DNA of 64,000 nucleotides from WTGJ01 sp965237765 (GTDB lineage Bacteria > Chloroflexota > Anaerolineae > Aggregatilineales > Phototrophicaceae): the NCBI GenBank assembly GCA_965237765.1, contig OZ250157.1, positions 806,001 through 870,000 on the forward strand, in the 5' to 3' direction. Numbering within the stretch: the first letter of the stretch is position 1; every line of letters starts with the position of its first letter. The notes beneath the pieces are model-generated. The model was not told the DNA's origin and searched no databases. It saw only the letters and a program-made list of their open reading frames with translations. Of this stretch, positions 21,919 through 31,308 are shown piece by piece. The translations under genes and the position numbers were made by a program.

Positions 21919-22854
21919 ATGACGATGGAAACGATTGCGGCCCCAAAAGAAGGTAGCTCCCTGGATATCGCCTCTGAATTGCAACGCATCGAGCGCCAGA
22001 ACCGCCGCGATAACTTTGGCCGCGCCTGGTACAAATTTTCGCAAAACCCGCTTTCCGTCATCGGCCTGGGAATGGTGACGCTCGTCATTTTGCTGGCGAT
22101 CTTTGCGCCTATAGTCGCACCATACCCCCATCATGTAAAACCCTTCGTGGATTTCGCGAACGCGAAGAGTCCGCCCACCGCGCAAAACATTATGGGCACC
22201 GACCAGCACGGGCGCGATATCTTCAGCCGCGTGCTCTTCGGCTTTCGCTTCTCGCTACTCATGGGGGTGGTCGTACTCACCCTGGTGGTGCCGACCGGCG
22301 TCGTACTCGGCATGGTGGCCGGCTTCTTTCAGGGGACTCTGATCGACACGATCATCATGCGTACCACCGATATTTTCCTCTCTGTACCGCCGTTAATTCT
22401 GGCGCTGGCCATCGCCTCGATCTTAGAGCCCAACCTCACAAATTCGATGGTCGCCGTCTCGGCGATGTGGTGGCCCTGGTATGCGCGCCTGGTCTACGGC
22501 CTGGCCAGCGCCCTGCGCACCGAATATTTCGTCAGCTCGGCGGAAACGATAGGCGCTGGCACTCCGCATATCCTCTTCCGAGAAATCTTGCCCAACATGA
22601 TCTCGCCCATATTGACCAAGATGAGCCTGGATATGGGCTGGGTGATCATCATAGGTTCCATGCTCAGCTTCGTCGGCCTCGGCGTGCAGGAGCCGCGACC
22701 CGGCCTCGGCACCATGGTCAGCAAAGGCAAGGATTATTTGCCCGATCACTGGTGGATCGCCATCTTCCCCTCGTTGGCCATCGTCCTCGTAGTGCTCGGC
22801 TTCAACCTGCTAGGCGATGGCCTGCGCGATTTGTTCTCAGCGGAAGAAGTGTAG
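21919..22854 (+). CDS. ABC transporter permease, DppC type
   Basis: About 311 aa. GTG 21916, ATG 21919 and ATG 21925 are all possible starts; AAGGAG ten bases before 21919 favours that one. The N-terminal soluble segment is followed by the OppC-type helix (NPLSVIGLGMVTLVILLAIF region), GTDQHGRDIFSRVLFGFR near residue 95, and the EAA loop SAETIGAGTPHILFREILPN. It pairs with the upstream permease in the importer and precedes the ATPase gene by two bases. Confidence 0.93.
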   Translation: MTMETIAAPKEGSSLDIASELQRIERQNRRDNFGRAWYKFSQNPLSVIGLGMVTLVILLAIFAPIVAPYPHHVKPFVDFANAKSPPTAQNIMGTDQHGRDIFSRVLFGFRFSLLMGVVVLTLVVPTGVVLGMVAGFFQGTLIDTIIMRTTDIFLSVPPLILALAIASILEPNLTNSMVAVSAMWWPWYARLVYGLASALRTEYFVSSAETIGAGTPHILFREILPNMISPILTKMSLDMGWVIIIGSMLSFVGLGVQEPRPGLGTMVSKGKDYLPDHWWIAIFPSLAIVLVVLGFNLLGDGLRDLFSAEEV

Positions 22855-22856
22855 GC

Positions 22857-23897
22857 ATGAACATGCATATGCAAAAAACTCCCCTCCTCGAAGTCCGCAA
22901 GCTCTCCGTCAATTTCAGGGTCTATGGCGGCGTGTTGGAGGTGTTGGACGGCGTCAATTTCTATGTGAACAACGGCGAGCGCGTCGGCCTGGTGGGCGAA
23001 ACGGGCTGCGGCAAAACGACGATGATGAAAGCGATCCTGCGCGTCCTGCCTATGCCACCGGCGCAGATCCCCAATGGCGAAGTTCGCTTCAAGGGCCAGG
23101 ATGTCTTCGCCATGAGCGAGCGCGAACTGGTGCGCATGCGCGGCCGAGGCATGTCCATGGTCTTCCAGGACCCGACGGCCGCCCTCAACCCAGTCTTCAC
23201 CATCGGGCAGCAAATTGGCGCTGTCATCAAGTATTCAGAAGAGAATCAACGGATAAAATCGTCGGATATCCGCGCGCGCGCCGTCCAATCCCTCAAGGAA
23301 GTTGCGCTGGCCGACCCGGAGCGCTTATTGGATAGCTACCCGATTCAGCTCAGCGGCGGCATGCGTCAGCGCGTCTGCATTGGCATGGCCCTGAGCACCA
23401 ACCCAGAGCTGCTCATCGGCGATGAGCCCGGCACCGCGCTGGACGTCACCATCCAGGACCAGGTGCTGCGTCTGCTGCAAGACCTGGTGGAGCGCAAGGG
23501 CAATTCCTTCATCCTCATCACGCATACCCTGGGCATCGTGCGCCAGATGACGGACCGCGTCTACGTCATGTATGCGGGCAATATGGTGGAAGTGGCGCCC
23601 ACGAAGCGCCTCTTCGCCAAACCCCTGCACCCCTACACGCAGGGCCTGATGGCCGCTGTGCCGAAATTGAGCGGCGGCGGCATCACCGAGGGCATCCCCG
23701 GGCGCATCCCCGAATACAAAAACCCGCCTAGCGGTTGCCGTTTTCATCCACGCTGCCCACATGTGATGCCAATTTGCAAGCGGGTAAAGCCGCCCAATTT
23801 TGAAATTCCTGGCGAGGGGCAGGAAGTCGCTTGCTTCCTTTATGACGCGCCCCAAAAGGTCGCCGATTATCAGGCAGAAGAGGTGGTGCCAGCATGA
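22857..23897 (+). CDS. ABC transporter ATP-binding protein, DppD type
   Basis: 346 aa from ATG 22857, two bases after the permease stop. Walker A is GETGCGKTT, the signature is LSGGMRQR, and Walker B is LLIGDEPGTALD (the usual D-E-P-T-T-A has G-T here). H-loop ITHTLG is present. The C-terminal oligopeptide extension with a Cys-rich GCRFHPRCPHVMPIC segment is as in DppD/OppD. It hydrolyses ATP to power import together with the next gene, whose start overlaps its stop (ATGA). Confidence 0.94.
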   Translation: MNMHMQKTPLLEVRKLSVNFRVYGGVLEVLDGVNFYVNNGERVGLVGETGCGKTTMMKAILRVLPMPPAQIPNGEVRFKGQDVFAMSERELVRMRGRGMSMVFQDPTAALNPVFTIGQQIGAVIKYSEENQRIKSSDIRARAVQSLKEVALADPERLLDSYPIQLSGGMRQRVCIGMALSTNPELLIGDEPGTALDVTIQDQVLRLLQDLVERKGNSFILITHTLGIVRQMTDRVYVMYAGNMVEVAPTKRLFAKPLHPYTQGLMAAVPKLSGGGITEGIPGRIPEYKNPPSGCRFHPRCPHVMPICKRVKPPNFEIPGEGQEVACFLYDAPQKVADYQAEEVVPA

Positions 23898-24949
23898 CGG
23901 TCGATCTGAATCACAAAGCGAAATCAAACGGCCTGGGCGAAGACGTCATCCTGCGCGTCGACAATCTGAAGAAGCATTTCATCGTCGGGCGCAAGGGCAT
24001 CATCAAGCGCGAGCCCATCACGGTGAAAGCCGTCGACGGCGTCTCCTTCGAGGTGCAGCGCGGCGAGACCTTCGGCATCGTCGGCGAGAGTGGCTCCGGC
24101 AAATCGACCATCGCCTACATCACCATGGGCATGTACCTGCCCACCAGCGGCACTATCTACTTCGACGACCGCGACCTCTTCGAACACCGCGACCGGCGCA
24201 CCATCGACCTCAAGAAAGAGATCCAGATCGTCTTCCAAGACCCCGGCTCCTCACTGAACCCGCGCCGCACCATCAAGCAGATCCTCGAGCTACCGCTGCG
24301 CATCCACCAGCCGGAAAAAGATCGCCTGCGTGAAGTCATTCGTTTGCTGGATATGGTAGACATGCCGCGTGATTACATGCACAAATACCCGCGCCAGCTC
24401 AGCGGTGGCGAGCGACAAATTGTGGCGATCGCGCGCGCCCTAGCCACCAACCCCTCGCTCATCATCCTGGACGAACCAACCTCCGCGCTCGATGTCTCCG
24501 TTCAGGGCAAAGTCATCAACTTGCTGATCCGCCTACAGCGCGAGCTGAACCTCACCTACCTCTTCATCACGCATGACCTGAGCGTGATGCGCAACCTGGC
24601 CTCGCGCGTGGCCATCATGTACCTCGGCCGCATCGCTGAGGTGGCGGAAACGCGGCGCTTTTTTGAGCAACCCCAACACCCTTATACACAGATGCTCCTC
24701 TCTTCCATCCCAGTCCTGACCGAAGAAGAAGAGGCGCTCAAGCCAGTGCGTATCATCTCGACGGGCGAAATCCCCAGCCCGGTGAACATCCCCTCCGGTT
24801 GCAGCTTCCATACGCGCTGCCCGGTGGTGATGGATATCTGCCGCAAAGTGGATCCGCTCACGGTCGCCGCGAGCGAGGAAGACAGGAACCACATCGTCCG
24901 CTGCCACCTCTTCGACCAATCGGCCGCGGTCGAGACGAGTTCGGCCTGA
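23894..24949 (+). CDS. ABC transporter ATP-binding protein, DppF type
   Basis: 351 aa, start overlapping the previous stop. Walker A is GESGSGKST, the Q-loop region is IVFQDPGSSLNPR, the signature is LSGGERQI, and Walker B is LIILDEPTSALD. The H-loop ITHDLS and C-terminal GCSFHTRCPVVMDIC are also present. It is the second ATPase of the heterodimer. The HyuA gene begins five bases after its stop, so transport and metabolism genes are in one transcript. Confidence 0.94.
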   Translation: MTVDLNHKAKSNGLGEDVILRVDNLKKHFIVGRKGIIKREPITVKAVDGVSFEVQRGETFGIVGESGSGKSTIAYITMGMYLPTSGTIYFDDRDLFEHRDRRTIDLKKEIQIVFQDPGSSLNPRRTIKQILELPLRIHQPEKDRLREVIRLLDMVDMPRDYMHKYPRQLSGGERQIVAIARALATNPSLIILDEPTSALDVSVQGKVINLLIRLQRELNLTYLFITHDLSVMRNLASRVAIMYLGRIAEVAETRRFFEQPQHPYTQMLLSSIPVLTEEEEALKPVRIISTGEIPSPVNIPSGCSFHTRCPVVMDICRKVDPLTVAASEEDRNHIVRCHLFDQSAAVETSSA

Positions 24950-24954
24950 ACGAA

Positions 24955-27009
24955 ATGCGCATCGCAGCCGATATTGGCGGCACTTTCACCGACCTCGTCT
25001 ATTGGGATGACGCCCGCGCAGAGCTGGGCATCACCAAAGTGGCCACCACGCCAGCGAATTTCGGCGACGGTGTCATCCACGCCTTCCAGCAAGCCGCGCG
25101 GCCGGCGGCAGCCGTGGATTTCTTCGTCCATGGCACCACCATCGTCATCAACGCCATTACCGAGCGCAAGGGCGTCGTCACGGGCTTGCTCACCACGCAT
25201 GGCTTCCGCGACGTGTTGGAAATCGGGCGCGCGAATCGCCCCGATATTTACAACATGGTCTACCAAAAGCCCCCACCGTTCGTGCCGCGCTATTTGCGCC
25301 GCGAAGTCCGCGGACGGATGAATTTCCGTGGCGAAGTGCTGACGCCCCTGGCGTGCGAGGACGTAGTCACCGCTGCCCTCTTGTTGCTCGACGAAGGCGC
25401 GGAGGCCATCGCCGTCTGCTTCTTGCATAGCTACATCAACCCGGCGCACGAGCTGGAATGCGGCGAAATCCTGCGCGAATTGGCGCCGGGCATCCCCATC
25501 ACGCTCTCGCACCAAATCACCCAGGAATGGCGTGAATACGAGCGCAGCAACACGGCCGTCCTCAACGCCTACGTGCAACCCATCGTTCAGGCGTATCTGA
25601 ATAGCCTGGGGGACGACCTGGTTGACAAAGGCGTAGCGAGGCGCACGCTGCACGTGATGCAATCCAACGGCGGCAGCGCGACCTTCGCCGCCGGCGCGCA
25701 TTTGCCCATCAACCTCGCCGAATCCGGCCCGGTGGCCGGTGTCATCGGCGCGGCGCGCATCGGCCAGCTGCTCGGCGAGCCCAACGTCATCGCGCTCGAT
25801 GTGGGCGGCACCACGGCCAAGACCTCGCTCGTGCAGGACGGCACGCCGCGCATCACGACTGAATACAAGATCGAGCATGACCGCCGCAGCGCCGGTTACC
25901 CCATCCTCGTGCCCACGGTGGATATCGTGGAGATCGGTGCAGGTGGCGGCTCGATCGCCTGGGTGGATTCAGCCGGCGCTCTGCGCGTCGGCCCGCAAAG
26001 CGCCGGCGCCGACCCCGGCCCCGCTTGCTACGACCAGGGCGGCCGCGAACCGACGGTCACTGACGCCAATTTGATCGCCGGACGCATCAACCCCGATTAC
26101 TTCCTCGGCGGCGAAATCGCGCTGAATGTCGAGCGAGCGCGCGTCGCCATGCAACGCATCGCCGACGCTTTCTCACTCAGCATCGAGCAGGCGGCCATGG
26201 GCGTGATCCGCATCGCCGACGCCAACATGATGAACGCGCTCAAGCTGGTCTCCGTACAGCGCGGTTATGACCCGCGCGATTTCGTGCTCGTGCCTTTCGG
26301 CGGCGGCGGCGCCATGCATGGTGCCGCCCTGATGCGCGAGCTGCAAACGCGCAAAGTGATTGTCCCCACCATGCCGGGCGTCTTTTCCGCCTGGGGTATG
26401 CTGATGACCGACTTGCGACGGGATGCCATCCGCACGCGCGTCACGCGCGCCGACCGTGTATCGCCCGAGCAACTGGACGAAATCTATTCTGAGATGAGCG
26501 CCCAGGCCGAACGCGAATTGCGCGCGCAAGGCGCCGCGGACGGCGAAATTCGTGTCGAGCGCTACGCCGATATGCGCTATTGGGGCCAGGAACACACGGT
26601 GAAGGTGTCGCTTGCTAGCGCGCGCGTGGATGACGCTGCCTTGCGCGCCCTCATCGCCGCCTTCCACGACCTGCACGAGCAAACCTATACCTTCCGCCTC
26701 GATACACCGACCGAGCTGGTCAATTACCACGTCACCGCCTTCGGCCGCGTCCCCACGCCCGATATCCCGACGATTCAAGGCGACGGCCTCACGCTAGCCG
26801 GCGCGCGCAAGGGCCGGCGCCTGGTGTGCTTCGATGAAGCGCAATTCCAGGAAGCGGAAATCTACGAACGCGAACGCCTGCCGCTGGGGGAAGCCATTCC
26901 CGGCCCGGCCGTGATCGAAGAGCATTCGGCGACCATCGTCGTCTTCCCGCAACAAACTTTCACGCGTGACGGTTACGGCTTCATCCATATCGAGAGCGAA
27001 GAGAGTTGA
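24955..27009 (+). CDS. HyuA: hydantoinase/oxoprolinase family, ATP-binding subunit (first copy)
   Basis: 684 aa from ATG 24955. The in-frame sequence upstream overlaps the ATPase gene and is rejected. ASKHA-fold nucleotide sites are readable: DIGGTFTDL (residues 6-14), HGTTIVINA near 60, LDVGGTTAKTSLV near 280, GAGGGSIAW near 330 with VGPQSAGADPGPACY, and GGGGAMHGA near 450. HyuA subunits phosphorylate a cyclic amide or ketone so that HyuB can open or carboxylate it, as in 5-oxoprolinase, N-methylhydantoinase and acetone carboxylase. It is grouped with the racemase and the two canonical HyuB genes just downstream. Confidence 0.93.
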   Translation: MRIAADIGGTFTDLVYWDDARAELGITKVATTPANFGDGVIHAFQQAARPAAAVDFFVHGTTIVINAITERKGVVTGLLTTHGFRDVLEIGRANRPDIYNMVYQKPPPFVPRYLRREVRGRMNFRGEVLTPLACEDVVTAALLLLDEGAEAIAVCFLHSYINPAHELECGEILRELAPGIPITLSHQITQEWREYERSNTAVLNAYVQPIVQAYLNSLGDDLVDKGVARRTLHVMQSNGGSATFAAGAHLPINLAESGPVAGVIGAARIGQLLGEPNVIALDVGGTTAKTSLVQDGTPRITTEYKIEHDRRSAGYPILVPTVDIVEIGAGGGSIAWVDSAGALRVGPQSAGADPGPACYDQGGREPTVTDANLIAGRINPDYFLGGEIALNVERARVAMQRIADAFSLSIEQAAMGVIRIADANMMNALKLVSVQRGYDPRDFVLVPFGGGGAMHGAALMRELQTRKVIVPTMPGVFSAWGMLMTDLRRDAIRTRVTRADRVSPEQLDEIYSEMSAQAERELRAQGAADGEIRVERYADMRYWGQEHTVKVSLASARVDDAALRALIAAFHDLHEQTYTFRLDTPTELVNYHVTAFGRVPTPDIPTIQGDGLTLAGARKGRRLVCFDEAQFQEAEIYERERLPLGEAIPGPAVIEEHSATIVVFPQQTFTRDGYGFIHIESEES

Positions 27010-27020
27010 GGAGATAGAAA

Positions 27021-27812
27021 ATGCGCATCCTGTATATCGACCCCGTCGGCGCCGACGCTTTCGACCACGGCCTCTACGACGCGCTGTTGGCCGCCAAAAG
27101 ACCGGACACTTCGTTGGATCTGGTCGCGCTACCCGCCGGCCGGCCGCGCCATTTGGAATACCACAGCTACGAAGCGCTCATCATCCCCGATATCACGCAT
27201 ATCGTGCTACAAGAAGCGCCGCATTATGACGCGCTGGTGATCGGCTGTTTTTACGATGTCGGCTTGCGCGAAGCGCGCGAAGTCAGCGGCAGGACACCGG
27301 TGACCGCCCCTTGCCAGGCCACGACGAGCATTGCCGCCGCCTTGGGCAATTCCTTCTCCGTCCTCGTCACCCGGAGCAAGTGCATCCCGAAAATGCGCGA
27401 GAACATCCACCTGTATGGCCACGGCGAACGGCTGGCATCGATGCGCGCGCTCGAGCTGGGCGTGCGCGAATTACAGGTCGATCACGAGCGCACGAAAGCG
27501 CGCATGCTGCAAGAGGGCCGCGCGGCCATCGAGCAGGACGGCGCCGAAACGCTCATCCTCGGCTGCACTGTCGAATACGGTTTCTACCCCACTATGCAGG
27601 AGGAGCTGGGCGTGCCGGTGTTCGATGCCGCGGTGGCCCCCTTAAAACAGGCCGAGTTCTTAGCAGAAACTGCGGCTCGTTTCGGTTGGCATCCCAGCCG
27701 CGTCGGCGGTAGCGAGGCACCCCCGGAAGAAGAAATGGAGGCCTGGGGCATTTATGCCGGCGCCGCTCCCATCGGTATCCGTCTATCGGAAGAAGAGCGC
27801 CTCCTCGCATGA
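27021..27812 (+). CDS. Asp/Glu/hydantoin racemase family protein (HyuE-like)
   Basis: 263 aa, GAGGAG before the ATG. It has the two-cysteine racemase layout: C76 in VIGCFYD and C182 in LILGCTVEYGF, almost the positions reported for hydantoin racemases (C76/C181). It would interconvert enantiomers of a hydantoin-like or amino-acid substrate so that stereospecific HyuA/HyuB enzymes can use both. About 30 extra C-terminal residues (EAPPEEEMEAWG...) are not typical. It is coupled to HyuB by an ATGA overlap. No classical D-hydantoinase or carbamoylase gene is in the window. Confidence 0.85.
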   Translation: MRILYIDPVGADAFDHGLYDALLAAKRPDTSLDLVALPAGRPRHLEYHSYEALIIPDITHIVLQEAPHYDALVIGCFYDVGLREAREVSGRTPVTAPCQATTSIAAALGNSFSVLVTRSKCIPKMRENIHLYGHGERLASMRALELGVRELQVDHERTKARMLQEGRAAIEQDGAETLILGCTVEYGFYPTMQEELGVPVFDAAVAPLKQAEFLAETAARFGWHPSRVGGSEAPPEEEMEAWGIYAGAAPIGIRLSEEERLLA

Positions 27813-29554
27813 CGGTCGACCCCTTCACGCTCGAAATCATCGCCGAATCCCTCCGCGCCAGCGCGCGTGAGATGTTCATTACCTACGGCCGCACCGCGCA
27901 GAGCCCCATCATCTACGAGGTGCTCGATATGGCCTGTGGGCTAATTTCGCTGGATGGCGAACTGATCGCCGAAGCGGAAGGCGTGCCCGGTTTCATCGGC
28001 TGCCTCAGCTTCGCAGTGTGGGAAATCACCGAGAAATTCGCGCCGGAGACCATGCGCGCCGGTGATATTTACGCCACCAACGACCCCTATAAGGGCGGCG
28101 GCACCCACCTGAGCGATGTCTGCCTCGTCTCGCCAATCTTCCACGCCGGCGAGCTGGTCGCTTTTGCCGCCAACAAGGCGCATTGGACAGAAGTCGGCGG
28201 TATGGCCCCGGGCAGCTGGACGACCGATTCCACCGAGGTCTATCAGGAAGGCATCCAGCTCCCCGGCATCCAGGTCTACGTCGCCGGCGAGCCATTGCCA
28301 GGCATCCTGGATATCCTGGAAGCCAATGTGCGCCTGCCCCAGATGACCCTGGGTGATATGTACGCGGGCATCGCCGCCCTGCGCGCCGGCGAGCGCGGCG
28401 TGCAGGGCATCTGCGAGAAATACGGCGCCCTCGCCTTTCGCGAAACGGTCGCCACCCTCCTCGAGCGCGGCGAACAAGTGGCTCGCGCCGCCCTCGCCCA
28501 ACTGCCCGCCGGCCAGTACCGCAGCGAGATGTGGATCGACGACGACGGCGTAAGTGACGAACCGCTCTATGTTTGCGTGGAGTTGGAAGTCAGCGCCGAT
28601 CGCTTCCGCGCCGATTTCACCGGCTGCGCGCCGCAAGCGCGCGGACCGATCAATACCACCTGGGTCGGCGCACTCGTTTCCGTCCGCGAAATCTTCAAAG
28701 AAGTCTTGGACCCCGATTTCCCCAATAATGACGGCTTCTTCCGCCCGATCGAAGTCGTCTGCCCGCCGGGGACGCTCTTCAGCGCCCAGCGGCCCGCGCC
28801 GACCTCCACCTATTGGGAGACCGGCGCCTACGTGCACGACCTCATCTGGCAGGCGCTCTTTCCAGTGGCCTCGGGGCGCTTGCCAGTCGGCCATCACTTG
28901 AGCATCTGTGGCACCATCGTCAGTGGCGAAGATGAGGAGCGCGGCCCCTTCGTGCTCGTCGAGCCGCAAGCCGGCGGTTGGGGTGCCACTTCCGAGCGCG
29001 ATGGCCAGAGCGGCCTGGTCCCCGCCGGTGATGGCGAAACCTACATCATGCCTGTAGAAGTCTGCGAAACGCGCTACCCCATCCTCGTCGATCAGTTCGC
29101 TTTCAACACCGAAGCAGGCGGTGCGGGGCGCTGGCGCGGCGGCTACGGCCTCATCCGTGACTATCGCGTCACTGCCGATTCGGCGGATCTGACGGCCACT
29201 TTCGGCCGCTTCAAGTATCCACCCTGGGGGGCAGCGGGTGGCGCTGAAGGTTCGGCTAATGCCATCGAAATCATCCGCGCAGGGCAAACGGAACCCGAAT
29301 TGCGAACCGGCAAGGTCGCGCGCCATCGCCTGGAGCGGAACGATGTCGCGCGGCTCATCACGGCCGTCGGCGGTGGTTACGGACCGGCGCTGGAGCGTGA
29401 ACCACAAGCCGTCGCCCTCGATGTGCGCAACGAAACGCTCAGCGTCGCCTCGGCGCGCGATACTTATGGCGTAGCTCTGGATGCACAAGGTGCCGTCGAC
29501 CTGCAACTGACCGCCCAAATTCGCGTCCAGATGCGGGAAACCGCGCAACCATGA
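27809..29554 (+). CDS. HyuB: hydantoinase/oxoprolinase family catalytic subunit, canonical type (copy 1)
   Basis: 581 aa, start overlapping the racemase stop. It carries the classical family motif ATNDPYKGGGTHLSD; H100, D103 and H125 fall at the spacing I recall for the Mn ligands of acetone carboxylase alpha subunit (H150, D153, H175). Further conserved blocks are PINTTWVG, RPAPTSTYWETGA, VEPQAGGWGATSERDGQ and the glycine-rich GAGRWRGGYG. It is the probable partner of the upstream HyuA. It is only distantly similar to the seven tandem paralogues downstream but clearly paired with copy 2. Confidence 0.92.
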   Translation: MTVDPFTLEIIAESLRASAREMFITYGRTAQSPIIYEVLDMACGLISLDGELIAEAEGVPGFIGCLSFAVWEITEKFAPETMRAGDIYATNDPYKGGGTHLSDVCLVSPIFHAGELVAFAANKAHWTEVGGMAPGSWTTDSTEVYQEGIQLPGIQVYVAGEPLPGILDILEANVRLPQMTLGDMYAGIAALRAGERGVQGICEKYGALAFRETVATLLERGEQVARAALAQLPAGQYRSEMWIDDDGVSDEPLYVCVELEVSADRFRADFTGCAPQARGPINTTWVGALVSVREIFKEVLDPDFPNNDGFFRPIEVVCPPGTLFSAQRPAPTSTYWETGAYVHDLIWQALFPVASGRLPVGHHLSICGTIVSGEDEERGPFVLVEPQAGGWGATSERDGQSGLVPAGDGETYIMPVEVCETRYPILVDQFAFNTEAGGAGRWRGGYGLIRDYRVTADSADLTATFGRFKYPPWGAAGGAEGSANAIEIIRAGQTEPELRTGKVARHRLERNDVARLITAVGGGYGPALEREPQAVALDVRNETLSVASARDTYGVALDAQGAVDLQLTAQIRVQMRETAQP

Positions 29555-31293
29555 CGACCGACCCCTTTACCCTCACCATCATCCAGGAGCACCTGCAATC
29601 CGCCGCGATCGAGACTTTCGTGCGCCTCGGCCGCGCCAGCAAAAGCCCCATCATCTACGAGGTGCTGGATTACGCCTGCGCCCTGCTCACTCCCGATGGC
29701 GAGCTGATTGCCGAAGCGCAGGGCGTGCCGGGCTTTACGGGCGTCCTGCCCTTTGCCGTGCAATCCATCACGGAGAAATTCGGTGCGCGCAACTTGCGCC
29801 CAGGCGATATCTTCGCCACCAACGATCCCTATTCCGGCGGCGGAACGCACCTGAGCGACGTCTGCCTCGTCGGGCCGATCTTTTACCGCGATGAGCTGGT
29901 CGCTTTCGCCGCCAACAAAGGACATTGGACGGAAGTCGGTGGCATGGCCCCCGGCAGTTGGACGACCGACGCCACCGAGATCTACCAGGAAGGCCTGCAA
30001 TTGCCCGCCATTCGCGTGTATGACGCGGGCGAACCAAGCCGGGCCGTCCTCGATATCATCGCCGCCAACTCGCGCCTGCCGGATATGACATTGAGTGATC
30101 TTTTCGCGGGCGTCGCCTCCATCCGCGTTGGCGAAGCGCGCGTGCGCACCCTCTGCGAGCGTTATGGCGTGGCCGCCCTGCGCGCCAGCATCCGCCAGCT
30201 CCTGCAACAGGGTGAGATAGTAGCGCGCAACGCTTTGCGTCAATTGCCGCCAGGCATTTACGAAGCCGACGGCTATATGGATGACGATGGCCTTTCCGAA
30301 GACCCGATCCCGATTCGCGTGCGCGTCACGATCGACGATGAATCCTTCACAGCGGATTTCAGCGGCTCTTCGCCGCAAGTGCGCGGCCCCATAAATGGCA
30401 CGCGCGCGCGGCTCTATTCCTCAGCCCGCGTGATCTTCAAGGCGATCACCGAGTCCCAGTATCCGAACAACGGCGGCTGCTTCCGGCCGGTGAAGGTGAT
30501 CTGCCCCGATGGCACGATCTTCACCGCGCAACGGCCGGCGCCCGTTTCCACTTATTGGGAGACCGGCGCGGCGGCCGTCGATCTGCTCTGGCAAGCGCTC
30601 TACCCCATCGCGCCGGCGAAGCTATCGGTCGGGCATTTCCTCAGCATTTGTGGCACAAACCTTAGTGGGAAGCGAGCAGACGGCTCGCTCTTCATCCTCA
30701 CCGAGCCACAGGCCGGCGGCTGGGGCGCCACAAGCGAGCGAGATGGCCAAAATGCCCTCGTCGCCCAGGGCAACGGCGAGACGTACAACATCCCCGTCGA
30801 GGTCTGCGAAACGCGCTATCCCTTGCTCGTCGACCAATACGCGCTGAATATCGTGCCAGAGGGCGCGGGGCGCTACCGGGGCGGGCGCGGCCTCGTGCGC
30901 GATTACCGCCTCCAATGCCCCACCGGCCAGGTGACAACGACCTATGGCCGCCACCGCTTCCCGCCCTGGGGCATGGCAGGCGGAGATCAGGGCTCGCCAA
31001 ATGGCGTGGCCATCATTCGCGCCGGCGACGATCTGCCCGCCCTATGGCGCGGAAAGCTGACACGCTACCCATTGCAACGGGGCGATGTTGTGCGTATCAT
31101 CACCGGCAGCGGCGGCGGTCATGGCGACGCGCTGGAGCGCCCCCTCGCCGCCATCGAAGAGGATATAAGGAACGGATACATCACCCGCGAACAGGCCGTT
31201 AGCCAATACGGCGCTCATTTTGAACCAGAGAATGGCGCCCTTCTCAGTCTGGCAAGTGAACGAGAACCCGTCAACCAAAGCGAAGGAAATTGA
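29551..31293 (+). CDS. HyuB, canonical type (copy 2)
   Basis: 580 aa, ATGA overlap with copy 1. It has the same architecture as copy 1: ATNDPYSGGGTHLSD with H100, D103, H125, then AANKGHW, RPAPVSTYWETGA, EPQAGGWGATSERDGQ and EGAGRYRGGRGLV. It is a tandem duplicate of copy 1 that has diverged throughout. Two canonical HyuB subunits per HyuA could form alternative complexes. The next HyuA starts 16 bases downstream with its own GAGGAGG site. Confidence 0.92.
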   Translation: MTTDPFTLTIIQEHLQSAAIETFVRLGRASKSPIIYEVLDYACALLTPDGELIAEAQGVPGFTGVLPFAVQSITEKFGARNLRPGDIFATNDPYSGGGTHLSDVCLVGPIFYRDELVAFAANKGHWTEVGGMAPGSWTTDATEIYQEGLQLPAIRVYDAGEPSRAVLDIIAANSRLPDMTLSDLFAGVASIRVGEARVRTLCERYGVAALRASIRQLLQQGEIVARNALRQLPPGIYEADGYMDDDGLSEDPIPIRVRVTIDDESFTADFSGSSPQVRGPINGTRARLYSSARVIFKAITESQYPNNGGCFRPVKVICPDGTIFTAQRPAPVSTYWETGAAAVDLLWQALYPIAPAKLSVGHFLSICGTNLSGKRADGSLFILTEPQAGGWGATSERDGQNALVAQGNGETYNIPVEVCETRYPLLVDQYALNIVPEGAGRYRGGRGLVRDYRLQCPTGQVTTTYGRHRFPPWGMAGGDQGSPNGVAIIRAGDDLPALWRGKLTRYPLQRGDVVRIITGSGGGHGDALERPLAAIEEDIRNGYITREQAVSQYGAHFEPENGALLSLASEREPVNQSEGN

Positions 31294-31308
31294 GGAGGAG
31301 GTAGACAC

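Noticed and set aside
24682..25878. 398-residue minus-strand frame over DppF/HyuA
   Set aside because: Antisense shadow crossing two gene boundaries of proven plus-strand genes.
27941..29548. 535-residue minus-strand frame opposite HyuB copy 1
   Set aside because: GC-rich antisense shadow of a conserved gene; no ribosome site or motif.
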